Below, one piece after another: positions 43,381-54,200 of a stretch of DNA of 64,000 nucleotides. The notes below the pieces were generated by a model that had not been told where the DNA came from, ran no database searches, and saw nothing but the letters and a program-made list of their open reading frames with translations. The translations under genes and the position numbers were made by a program. This DNA is from Erinaceus europaeus (Eukaryota > Chordata > Mammalia > Eulipotyphla > Erinaceidae), in assembly GCF_950295315.1 (NCBI RefSeq), contig NC_080172.1, forward strand, positions 116,847,313 through 116,911,312, given 5' to 3'. Positions within the stretch are counted from its first letter, which is position 1. Every line of letters starts with the position of its first letter.

Positions 43381-43632
43381 TTTTTTTTCCCCTCCCGGCA
43401 CTGGGTCTCCGTGACAGAGCTGTGAATCCACTGCTCCTGGTGGCCATGCTCCCCCTACTATTGGATAGGACAGAGAGAAAATGAGAGAGGAGGGGAATAG
43501 AGAGGGGGAGAGAGAAAGAGAGACACCTGCAGACCTGCTTCACCACTTGCAAGGCACCCTCCCACCTGCAGGTGGGGAGCCAGGGGCTTGAACCCAGGCC
43601 CTTGTGCTTGCTGCTACGTGTGCTCACCTGGC
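43381..43632 (-). mobile_element. tRNA-derived SINE (minus)
   Basis: TTTTTTTTCCCCTCCCGGCA, GTGAATCCACTGCTCCTGGT, ATTGGATAGGACAGAGAGAA, GACACCTGCAGACCTGCTTC, ACCTGCAGGTGGGGAGCCAG and GGGGCTTGAACCCAGGCCC. Confidence 0.9.
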
Positions 43633-43801
43633 ACTCCGCTGCCCTGCAGCTAGTTCCTTCCCCCTCACCGTGGCCACCTGTGCCCAGGGCTGCGGGCACC
43701 TGGCTGGTGGAGGCTGTGTGCCGCGCTGGTGGGTCTGTGGGCCGGGGGCTTGCTGAGTCGCAGACGCCATCCGCTCTCTGCCTCTCCTTTCTGTCCCTCA
43801 G

Positions 43802-43840
43802 AAAACCCAAATATCCCAAGAGGAACAGAGGACTCCAACG
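43802..43840 (+). CDS. IGSF21: IGSF21 micro-exon (39 bp)
   Basis: Acceptor GTCCCTCAG to 43801, donor CG|GTAAGT at 43841. It completes a GAA glutamate with the previous exon's G, then encodes NPNIPRGTEDSN and leaves one base (phase 1). It is the stalk between the last Ig-like domain and the membrane anchor. Exons this small depend on strong flanking splice sites, and both are close to consensus. Confidence 0.95.
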
Positions 43841-44268
43841 GTAAGTCCCCAGAAATCCCGATCCTGCAGCGCCCACCTGATGCCCCTGCTGGTCCTTGCC
43901 CCGATGGTGGGAGGGGGTGTCTTTAGGCCCTGTGCGCATGTGCCCGTCCCACCCGCAGCAGTTCTGCCCCACAGCCCAGAGGGCTCAGCTGCCCGGCTGA
44001 AGTGGGTCTGTCCAGCGCCCACCACGCACGTGTGTCTGGCCTCTGGGCAGGGGATTCCTTCACACCGCCCTTCCCGGGCTGCCCAGATCCCGGCTCCACC
44101 ACACGAGTGCACGTCCGCCTCCCATCCTGCCAACCCTCCCCTCCCACTCCGAGTCCAGTCTCGTTTCCAGCAGAGGGGCACTCCTGTCCCCAACCAGAGG
44201 GTCCTGATGGCCACCAAGAAGCTCCATCCTGCAACCAGGGGCAGGGACAGGGCTACGTGCAGTTAGGT

Positions 44269-44314
44269 TTGGCACGAGGCACAACCGGGATTTGAACCGG
44301 GAGCCTCCTAATGC
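44269..44314 (-). other. tRNA T-arm-like remnant
   Basis: On the minus strand GGCTCCCGGTTCAAATCCCG resembles a tRNA T-arm with a B box (GGTTCAAATCC). It is preceded by a CCTCC/GGAGG hairpin like an anticodon stem, but the loop is one base short. The rest of a tRNA is missing, so it is at best a tRNA or SINE fragment. Confidence 0.3.
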
Positions 44315-44320
44315 GGAGGC

Positions 44321-45103
44321 CCTGCCCAGCCTGCCCTGCCTGCCCTGCCTGCCCTGCCCCGGCCCTGCCCCTGCCCAGCCCTGTCCCTGCCGCGCCCTGC
44401 CCCTGCCCAGCCCCTGCCCTGCCCTGCCCAGCCCTGCCCTATCCCTGCCCTGCCCTGCCTTGCCTTGCCTTGCCATGCCCCTGCCATGCCCTGTCCTGCC
44501 CTGCCCTGCCCCTGCACTTCCCTGCCTTGCCCCTGCCCCTGCCCTGCTGTACCCCTGCCCTGCCCAGACCATGCCCAGCACTGCCCCAACCCTGCCCTGC
44601 CCGGCCCTGCCCCGGAAAAGCCCTGCCATACCATGCCTTGCCCCTGCCCTGCCCTTCCCTGCCCCTGCAAAGCCCTGCCTTGCCCTGCCCCTGCCATGCC
44701 CCTGCCCTGCCCTGCCCCTGCCCTGCCCTGCCCTGCCCCTGCCCTGCCCCTGCCCTGCCCTGCCCCTGCCCGGCCCTGCCCTGCCCCTGCCCTGCCCCTG
44801 CCCTGCCCTGCCCTGCCCCTGCCCTGCCCTGCCCTGCCCTGCCCCTGTCCCTGCCCTGCCCTGCCCTGCCCTGCCCCTGCCCTGCCCTGCCCTGCCCTGC
44901 CCCTGCCCTGCCCTGCCCCTGCCCTGCCCTGCCCTGCCATGCCCCTGCCCTTCCCTGCCCCTGCCCTGCCCTGTACTGCCCTGCCCTGCTCTGCCCTGCC
45001 CTGCCCTGTACTGCCCTGCCCTGCCCTGCCCTGCCCCTGGCCCTGCCCTGCCCTGCCTTGCCCTGCCCTGCCCCTGCCCTGCCCTGCCCTGCCCTGCCCT
45101 GCC
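44321..45103 (+). repeat. IGSF21: (CCCTG)n / (CCCCTG)n array in the last IGSF21 intron
   Basis: About 780 bases of CCCTG and CCCCTG units, with CCTTG, CCATG, CCCAG and TACTG variants. The opposite strand is a dense series of GGG runs at 5-6-base spacing, so it can form many G-quadruplexes, with i-motifs on the sense strand. The array ends 50 bases before the last exon. Long Pro/Cys/Leu-type frames over it are artefacts. Confidence 0.97.
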
Positions 45104-45153
45104 CGAGGAACCGGGTGGCTAAGCAGGTTCTCGCCCTGCTCCTGCCCCCACAG

Positions 45154-45227
45154 GTTCCGCTCCTGGCCCTGCCGGCATCTGGCTCGCCGTGGTGCTCCCC
45201 CTGACAGCCGTCCTGGAGCTGACGTGA
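45154..45227 (+). CDS. IGSF21: IGSF21 last coding exon with GPI-anchor signal
   Basis: Acceptor CTGCCCCCACAG to 45153. It completes a GGT glycine and encodes SAPGPAG then IWLAVVLPLTAVLELT and TGA at 45225-45227. The end of the product is small residues (NGSAPGPAG) followed by a hydrophobic C-terminal tail with no cytoplasmic part, which is the layout of a GPI-attachment signal; this agrees with IGSF21 being GPI-linked. The exon totals 475+86+193+39+74 give 867 bases, exactly 288 codons plus stop. That fits the last 288 of about 467 residues in the human protein. The terminal LELT matches human as I recall it, while the preceding residues diverge. S-N-G-S offers a second N-glycosylation sequon across the exon junction. 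Confidence 0.95.
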
Positions 45228-45385
45228 GGGCGGCCCTGCCCCCAGCCCCGGGCACTGACATCTCCGCCATTGGGTTCCACCTCTTTTCTAAACTATTTCC
45301 AGTCTTGTTCTTAGTCTCCTTCTGTCTGTGTCTTGGCTTCTTCAATCGGTTTAATTAAAACACACAGAACAATTTTCCCCACCTC
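45228..45385 (+). other. IGSF21: IGSF21 3' UTR
   Basis: Short 3' UTR from the stop to the likely cleavage site, 15-25 bases past ATTAAA. The exact end is not determinable from sequence alone, and a longer alternative UTR cannot be excluded. Confidence 0.6.
45354..45359 (+). terminator. IGSF21: Polyadenylation signal ATTAAA
   Basis: ATTAAA 127 bases after the stop, followed at 45388-45412 by a GT-rich downstream element (GTCTGTGGCTCTGTGTTC). This is the commonest variant of AATAAA. Confidence 0.75.
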
Positions 45386-45665
45386 GGTCTGTGGCTCTGT
45401 GTTCTTTCTGGGTCCTGCCCCGACTGGGGAGAGACAGGGGGCCGCGGGGGTGAGGGTGAAAAAGGAGACGGGAGACCTGCTCCTCTCCTGGCAGTGGGGT
45501 GCCGAGCTGGCTCGCTTTGCTCCCCAAAATCTGACATTCTCTGGAAATGCAAGGTTCCTGAGGGCCTAGTGTAGCATCGGCTCTCGCGGCAATAACGCTG
45601 CGTAACAAATGAAGCCAAACCACAGCGGCAGCTCCATGGCATAGGGAGCATTCATGGCCACGTTA
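45386..45665. other. Unique 3' flank of IGSF21
   Basis: No repeat or gene seen. Confidence 0.5.
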
Positions 45666-46205
45666 GAATCTAGAGCCCTGCCCCACCAGGGACAGACAGA
45701 CACAGGCTGGGGGTGTGGGTCCACCTGCCAACACCCATGTCCAGTGGAGAAGCAATGACAGAAGCCAGAACTCCCACCTGCTGCTCCCCATAAAGAATTT
45801 GGGTCCGGGAGTTGGCCAGTAGCGCAGCGGGTTAAATGCAGGTGGCGCAAAGCACAAGGACAGACTCAAGGATCCCGGTTCGAGCCTCCAGCTCCCCACC
45901 TGCAGGGGAGTCGCTTCCCAGGTGGTGAAGCAGGTCTGCAGGTGTCTGTCTTTCTCTCCCCCTCTCTGTCTTCCCCTCCTCTCTCCATTTCTCTCTGTCC
46001 TATCTAACAATGACAACATCAATAATAATAACTACAACAATAAAAAAAAAAGAATTCTGGTCCACACTCCCAGAGGGATAAAGAACAGGGCGGCTTCCAA
46101 TGGAGGGGATGGGACACGGAGCTCTGGTGGTGGGATCTGTGTGGAACTGGACCCCTCTTAGACTACAATCTTGTCAATCATTATTAACTCACTACTAATA
46201 AACAA
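45666..46205 (+). mobile_element. LINE-like element 3' end (+), split by a SINE
   Basis: Left part 45666-45805 (AGAGCCCTGCCCCACCAGGG, CATGTCCAGTGGAGAAGCAA, AAAGAATTTGGGTC), then a SINE, then right part from 46049 (AAAGAATTCTGGTC, GGCTTCCAATGGAGGGGATG, GGAGCTCTGGTGGTGGGATC) to ACTAATAAACAAATAG. Confidence 0.82.
45806..46048 (+). mobile_element. tRNA-derived SINE, type A (+), nested with target duplication
   Basis: CGGGAGTTGGCCAGTAGCGC, AGCGGGTTAAATGCAGGTGG, GGTTCGAGCC, CTCCCCACCTGCAGGGGAGT, GAAGCAGGTCTGCAGGTGTC and an ACAACAATAAAAAAA tail. Flanks AAAGAATTTGGGTC (45792-45805) and AAAGAATTCTGGTC (46049-46062) are the 14-bp target duplication, one base changed. Confidence 0.95.
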
Positions 46206-46511
46206 ATAGATCAATGATCCAGGATGGAATGCTTGTGCTTGGTCTGGGCTGGGCTCAGTAGGCAGCTCAGCTCTGGGCATCAGATAGACTTGAGGCTGGA
46301 CTCCAAGTTGGGGGCTGACCTCGGGTCACCACTGTCATCGTCTGTTCTAGAGGAAGGTTAAGTGGCCAGTGGCTATGTGGCGTTTGGTTTCCTTCAGGTA
46401 GATCTGCCTGTGTGTGCCAAGCCATTTAGCTATTAGCTCAGAGAGAAGGACTGGGAGTCTCTGCGGGTGGGAACGGGAGAGGAAATGAATGGCTGGATCA
46501 GAAAGGAAGGA
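46206..46511. other. Unique flank, no gene seen
   Basis: Nothing recognised. Confidence 0.5.
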
Positions 46512-46735
46512 AGGCGGGGCCAGGCGGTGGCACACCTGCCTGAGCGCAAACGCTACAGTGCACAAGGACCCGGGTTCAAGTCCCTGGTCCCCACCTGCAG
46601 GGAGAAAGTTACACAAGTGGTGAAGGAAAGCTGCAGATGTCTGTCTCTTTCCCTCTCTCTCTTCCACTCCTATGTCAATCTCTCTGCCTTTATCCAATAA
46701 CAAATAGATAAAAGTCTTTAAAGAGAGAAAAAAAT
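46512..46735 (+). mobile_element. tRNA-derived SINE, type B (+)
   Basis: GCGGGGCCAGGCGGTGGCAC, GCCTGAGCGCAAACGCTACA, CGGGTTCAAGTCCCTGGTCC, CCCCACCTGCAGGGAGAAAG and an AATAACAAATAGATAAAAG tail. Confidence 0.92.
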
Positions 46736-46838
46736 AAAAAGGAAGGATTCGAGAAAAGGAAGGAGGGAGAGAAGGGGAATGATGGAGTGCTCAGGAGAAC
46801 CTAGTGAAATGATAAGGGTCCTTATAAGACAGAAACAA

Positions 46839-47030
46839 GAGAGGCCAGCAGATAGTTCATCCAGTAGCGTGCACACTTTGCCATGTGCAAGGACCTGGGC
46901 TCAGGACCCTCCCCACCATGTGGGGTCACCATACAAGGGGAATAGTGACAGAACAGTGCTGTGAAGGCTCTCCTCATTCTACATGGCCCCATCCACCTGG
47001 GGAAAAGAAAACGAAATAAATAAAAATAAG
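46839..47030 (+). mobile_element. SINE-like element (+), distinct subtype
   Basis: GAGAGGCCAGCAGATAGTTC, CATGTGCAAGGACCTGGGCT, GGACCCTCCCCACCATGTGG and tail AAATAAATAAAAATAAG. It resembles type B at the head only. Confidence 0.6.
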
Positions 47031-47036
47031 TAATGA

Positions 47037-47206
47037 AGGGTTAGGAAGGTAGCTTAATGGTTATGCAAAAAGGCTTTCATGTCCGAGGCACCAAAGGTCC
47101 CAAGTTCAATCCTCAGCACCACCATAAACCAGAGCTGAGCAGTACTCTCCTCCCTCTCTCTGTATCTCTCATTAAATACATAATTGATATAATATATATT
47201 TAAAAA
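47037..47206 (+). mobile_element. SINE type C (+)
   Basis: GGTTAGGAAGGTAGCTTAAT, GGTTATGCAAAAAGGC, AGTTCAATCCTCAGCACCAC, CATAAACCAGAGCTGAGCAG, CTCT run, TCATTAAATACATAATTG tail. Confidence 0.88.
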
Positions 47207-47361
47207 TAGTTAACCAGGGGGGATCTGGTCAGTTTAGCCCCATAAAATCCTTGACTTCTGTAGGACTATGAGAAGATAAGTTTAAATTGCATTAAGGCAT
47301 CAGTCACCTGATTCAGTGGCCAGTTACAGCAGCAGTAGAAAGCTCACACAATCACATCAGA

Positions 47362-47445
47362 TTTTTTTAATGATTTTTATTAGTGATTGACAAGACCATA
47401 AGATAGCAGGGGTACAATCCCACACAGTTCCCACCACTGGAGGGT
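47362..47445 (-). mobile_element. LINE-like element, terminal 80 bases (minus)
   Basis: TTTTTTAATGATTTTTATTA, CAGGGGTACAATCCCACACA and GTTCCCACCACTGG match the family's 3' end in reverse. It is severely 5'-truncated, as expected for non-LTR insertion. Confidence 0.8.
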
Positions 47446-48290
47446 GGCAGCGATGCTCACAGCAGGGTCTCCGGGGTGGATGTACTTGGGGAAACAAGGT
47501 GTGTGAGCCCCGCAACCTGCATTTTGACAGCAGCCCAGGTTAATGTGTGTGCATTGCCCCAGGCGGCCAGAAGACTGTACCCGGGCCTTCCAGGGCAGGT
47601 GGGAGGTGCTGAAGGACAGGAAGCACCTGGAGGGGAACACAGACACTGCTGCACCCGCCTGAGTACAGTCCCTCAGGTACACAGGTGTGAAATGGGAGTG
47701 GTGACAGGCGTGGCTTGGAAGGTGGAGGTGGGGCTTGGGTTAGAAGCTTGCACCTGTGGGGGTGACTCCTCTGCCTAGGCGAGCTCCAGGTCAAGATATG
47801 AATAATGAGGTTCTATCTATCTATCTATCTATTCATCTATCTCTCTATCTCTCTGCCTAACATGTTGTCAGTTTTCTTGAATAAAGTGTAAAATTACTGA
47901 AAATCATGCTCTGTTCTCAGTTCTCTGTTGAGATGATGTATGACAGACTTTTAATGTCAGGAAAACAAATTCAGTTCCCCTAATAGAGGGAGACCTATCC
48001 ATCCCTCAGGCACCTTAACTGCGGGTGGGAAAAGGGGGGGAGAGAGAGAAGGGGTCTCTCTCCAGAGAAGAGGGAACCAATGGGAAGGGTGCTGGGCTGG
48101 GGGAGGGGCTGGGCTGGCCATCTGGTGGAGGGAGGTGGGGAGGGGTGGCCCGGTGAGCAAGTGGGGGCACTGTGGGTCAGGCTTCTTCCTGAGACAGGCA
48201 CCCTGCGGAGAATTCTGCAGCCTACTAGGGCTTCCTGAAGACAGAAACAGAAACCTGTACAGAACGAGGCCAGACAAGAGCTAGAACTGG
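47446..48290. other. Unique flank with a short (CTAT)n
   Basis: A (CTAT)n run lies at 47813-47844. The rest is unique sequence with no gene recognised. It leads into the satellite. Confidence 0.6.
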
Positions 48291-51200
48291 GAGACACGGA
48301 CAGAGACACTCACACAGTGAGAGAGACACGGACAGAGACACTCATACACAGTGAGAGAGACACGGACAGAGACACTCATACACAGTGAGAGAGACACGGA
48401 CAGAGACACTCATACACAGTGAGAGAGACACGGACAGAGACACTCATACACAGTGAGAGAGAGACAGACAGAGACACTCATACACAGTGAGAGAGAGACA
48501 CTGACAGAGACACTCATACACAGTGAGAGAGACACGGACAGAGACACTCATACACAGTGAGAGAGACACGGACAGAGACACTCATACACAGTGAGAGAGA
48601 GACAGACAGAGACACTCATACACAGTGAGAGAGAGACACTGACAGAGACACTCATACACAGTGAGAGAGACACGGACAGAGACACTCATACACAGTGAGA
48701 GAGAGACAGACAGAGACACTCATACACAGTGAGAGAGACACGGACAGAGACACTCATACACAGTGAGAGAAACGCGGACAGAGACACTCATACACAGTGA
48801 GAGAGAGACGGACAGAGACACTCATACACAGTGAGAGAGACGCGGACAGAGACACTCATACACAGTGAGAGAGAGACGGACAGAGACACTCATACACAGT
48901 GAGAGAGACGCGGACAGAGACACTCATACACAGTGAGAGAGAGACGGACAGAGACACTCATACACAGTGAGAGAGACACGGAGAGAGACACTCATACACA
49001 GTGAGAGAGACACTGACAGAGACACTCATACACAGTGAGAGAGACACGGACAGAGACACTCATACACAGTGAGAGAGACACGGACAGAGACACTCATACA
49101 CAGTGAGAGAGACACGGACAGAGACACTCATACACAGTGAGAGAGACACGGACAGAGACACTCATACACAGTGAGAGAGACACTGACAGAGACACTCATA
49201 CACAGTGAGAGAGACACGGACAGAGACACTCATACACAGTGAGAGAGACACGGACAGAGACACTCATACACAGTGAGAGAGACACGGACAGAGACACTCA
49301 TACACAGTGAGAGAGACACGGACAGAGACACTCATACACAGTGAGAGAGACACGGACAGAGACACTCATACACAGTGAGAGAGAGACAGACAGAGACACT
49401 CATACACAGTGAGAGAGAGACACTGACAGAGACACTCATACACAGTGAGAGAGACACGGACAGAGACACTCATACACAGTGAGAGAGACACGGACAGAGA
49501 CACTCATACACAGTGAGAGAGACACGGACAGAGACACTCATACACAGTGAGAGAAACGCGGACAGAGACACTCATACACAGTGAGAGAGAGACGGACAGA
49601 GACACTCATACACAGTGAGAGAGACACGGAGAGAGACACTCATACACAGTGAGAGAGAGACGGACAGAGACACTCATACACAGTGAGAGACACGGACAGA
49701 GACACTCATACACAGTGAGAGAGACACAGACAGAGACACTCATACACAGTGAGAGAGAGACACTGACAGAGACACTCATACACAGTGAGAGAGACACGGA
49801 CAGAGACACTCATACACAGTGAGAGAGAGACAGACAGAGACACTCATACACAGTGAGAGAGAGACACTGACAGAGACACTCATACACAGTGAGAGAGACA
49901 CGGACAGAGACACTCATACACAGTGAGAGAGAGACAGACAGAGACACTCATACACAGTGAGAGAGACACGGACAGAGACACTCATACACAGTGAGAGAAA
50001 CGCGGACAGAGACACTCATACACAGTGAGAGAGAGACGGACAGAGACACTCATACACAGTGAGAGAGACGCGGACAGAGACACTCATACACAGTGAGAGA
50101 GAGACGGACAGAGACACTCATACACAGTGAGAGAGACGCGGACAGAGACACTCATACACAGTGAGAGAGAGACGGACAGAGACACTCATACACAGTGAGA
50201 GAGACACGGAGAGAGACACTCATACACAGTGAGAGAGACACTGACAGAGACACTCATACACAGTGAGAGAGACACGGACAGAGACACTCATACACAGTGA
50301 GAGAGACACGGACAGAGACACTCATACACAGTGAGAGAGACACGGACAGAGACACTCATACACAGTGAGAGAGACACGGACAGAGACACTCATACACAGT
50401 GAGAGAGACACTGACAGAGACACTCATACACAGTGAGAGAGACACGGACAGAGACACTCATACACAGTGAGAGAGACACGGACAGAGACACTCATACACA
50501 GTGAGAGAGAGACGGACAGAGACACTCATACACAGTGAGAGAGACGCGGACAGAGACACTCATACACAGTGAGAGAGAGACGGACAGAGACACTCATACA
50601 CAGTGAGAGAGACACAGAGAGAGACACTCATACACAGTGAGAGAGACACTGACAGAGACACTCATACACAGTGAGAGAGACACGGACAGAGACACTCATA
50701 CACAGTGAGAGAGACACGGACAGAGACACTCATACACAGTGAGAGAGAGACGGACAAAGACACTCATACACAGTGAGAGAGACGCGGACAGAGACACTCA
50801 TACACAGTGAGAGAGAGACGGACAGAGACACTCATACACAGTGAGAGAGACGCGGACAGAGACACTCATACACAGTGAGAGAGACACGGAGAGAGACACT
50901 CATACACAGTGAGAGAGACACGGACAGAGACACTCATACACAGTGAGAGAGAAACGGACAGAGACACTCATACATAGTGAGAGAGAAACGGACAGAGACA
51001 CTCATACACAGTGAGAGAGACACGGACAGAGACACTCATACACAGTGAGAGAGACACGGACAGAGACACTCATACACAGTGAGAGAGACGCGGACAGAGA
51101 CACTCATACACAGTGAGAGAGACACGGACAGAGACACTCATACACAGTGAGAGAGACGCGGACAGAGACACTCATACACAGTGAGAGAGACACGGACAGA

Positions 51201-54200
51201 GACACTCATACACAGTGAGAGAGACACGGACAGAGACACTCATACACAGTGAGAGAGAGACGGACAGAGACACTCATACACAGTGAGAGAGACACGGACA
51301 GAGACACTCATACACAGTGAGAGAGACACGGACAGAGACACTCATACACAGTGAGAGAGACGCGGACAGAGACACTCATACACAGTGAGAGAGACACGGA
51401 CAGAGACACTCATACACAGTGAGAGAGACACGGACAGAGACACTCATACACAGTGAGAGAGACGCGGACAGAGACACTCATACACAGTGAGAGAGACGCG
51501 GACAGAGACACTCATACACAGTGAGAGAGACACGGACAGAGACACTCATACATAGTGAGAGAGACACGGACAGAGACACTCATACACAGTGAGAGAGACA
51601 CAGACAGAGACACTCATACACAGTGAGAGAGACACGGAGAGAGACACTCATACACAGTGAGAGAGACACGGACAGAGACACTCATACATAGTGAGAGAGA
51701 AACGGACAGAGACACTCATACACAGTGAGAGAGACACGGACAGAGACACTCATACACAGTGAGAGAGAGACGGACAGAGACACTCATACACAGTGAGAGA
51801 GACACGGACAGAGACACTCATACACAGTGAGAGAGACGCGGACAGAGACACTCATACACAGTGAGAGAGACACGGACAGAGACACTCATACACAGTGAGA
51901 GAGACATGGACAGAGACACTCATACACAGTGAGAGAGACACGGACAGAGACACTCATACACAGTGAGAGAGAAACGGACAGAGACACTCATACACAGTGA
52001 GAGAGACATGGACAGAGACACTCATACACAGTGAGAGAGACACGGACAGAGACACTCATACACAGTGAGAGAGACACGGACAGAGACACTCATACACAGT
52101 GAGAGAGAGACGGACAGAGACACTCATACACAGTGAGAGAGACACGGACAGAGACACTCATACACAGTGAGAGAGAGACGGACAGAGACACTCATACACA
52201 GTGAGAGAGACGCGGACAGAGACACTCATACACAGTGAGAGAGACGCGGACAGAGACACTCATACACAGTGAGAGAGAGACGGACAGAGACACTCATACA
52301 CAGTGAGAGAGACGCGGACAGAGACACTCATACACAGTGAGAGAGACACGGAGAGAGACACTCATACACATTGAGAGAGACACGGACAGAGACACTCATA
52401 CATAGTGAGAGAGAAACGGACAGAGACACTCATACACAGTGAGAGAGACACGGACAGAGACACTCATACACAGTGAGAGAGACACGGACAGAGACACTCA
52501 TACACAGTGAGAGAGACGCGGACAGAGACACTCATACACAGTGAGAGAGACACGGACAGAGACACTCATACATAGTGAGAGAGACACTGACAGAGACACT
52601 CATACACAGTGAGAGAGACACGGAGAGAGACACTCATACACAGTGAGAGAGACACGGACAGAGACACTCATACATAGTGAGAGAGAAACGGACAGAGACA
52701 CTCATACACAGTGAGAGAGACACGGACAGAGACACTCATACACAGTGAGAGAGACACGGACAAAGACACTCATACACAGTGAGAGAGACACTGACAGAGA
52801 CACTCATACATAGTGAGAGAGACACGGACAGAGACACTCATACACAGTGAGAGAGACACGGACAGAGACACTCATACACAGTGAGAGAGAGACGGACAGA
52901 GACACTCATACACAGTGAGAGAGACATGGACAGAGACACTCATACACAGTGAGAGAGAGACGGACAGAGACACTCATACACAGTGAGAGAGACACGGACA
53001 GAGACACTCATACACAGTGAGAGAGACACGGACAGAGACACTCATACACAGTGAGAGAGACACAGACAGAGACACTCATACACAGTGAGAGAGACACGGA
53101 GAGAGACACTCATACACAGTGAGAGAGACATGGACAGAGACACTCATACACAGTGAGAGAGACACAGACAGAGACACTCATACACAGTGAGAGAGACACG
53201 GACAGAGACACTCATACACAGTGAGAGAGAGACGGACAGAGACACTCATACACAGTGAGAGAGACGCGGACAGAGACACTCATACACAGTGAGAGAGACA
53301 CGGACAGAGACACTCATACACAGTGAGAGAGACACAGACAGAGACACTCATACACAGTGAGAGAGACACGGAAAGAGACACTCATACACAGTGAGAGAGA
53401 CACGGACAGAGACACTCATACATAGTGAGAGAGACACGGACAGAGACACTCATACACAGTGAGAGAGACACAGACAGAGACACTCATACACAGTGAGAGA
53501 GACGCGGACAGAGACACTCATACACAGTGAGAGAGACACGGACAGAGACACTCATACATAGTGAGAGAGACACTGACAGAGACACTCATACACAGTGAGA
53601 GAGACACGGAGAGAGACACTCATACACAGTGAGAGAGACACGGACAGAGACACTCATACACAGTGAGAGAGAAACGGACAGAGACACTCATACACAGTGA
53701 GAGAGACACGGACAGAGACACTCATACACAGTGAGAGAGACACGGACAAAGACACTCATACACAGTGAGAGAGACACTGACAGAGACACTCATACATAGT
53801 GAGAGAGACACGGACAGAGACACTCATACACAGTGAGAGAGACATGGACAGAGACACTCATACACAGTGAGAGAGAGACGGACAGAGACACTCATACACA
53901 GTGAGAGAGACACGGACAGAGACACTCATACACAGTGAGAGAGACACGGACAGAGACACTCATACACAGTGAGAGAGACACGGACAGAGACACTCATACA
54001 CAGTGAGAGAGACACGGAGAGAGACACTCATACACAGTGAGAGAGACATGGACAGAGACACTCATACACAGTGAGAGAGACACAGACAGAGACACTCATA
54101 CACAGTGAGAGAGACACGGACAGAGACACTCATACACAGTGAGAGAGAGACGGACAGAGACACTCATACACAGTGAGAGAGACGCGGACAGAGACACTCA

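Noticed and set aside
44292..45358. Four open frames of 276-345 codons over the CCCTG array
   Set aside because: Stop-free repeat read in several frames; the true IGSF21 terminal exon lies in a different, splice-defined interval.
45386..48290. A second gene downstream of IGSF21 (KLHDC7A is the neighbour in human as I recall)
   Set aside because: No kelch or other coding similarity was seen before the satellite starts; it may lie beyond the right edge.
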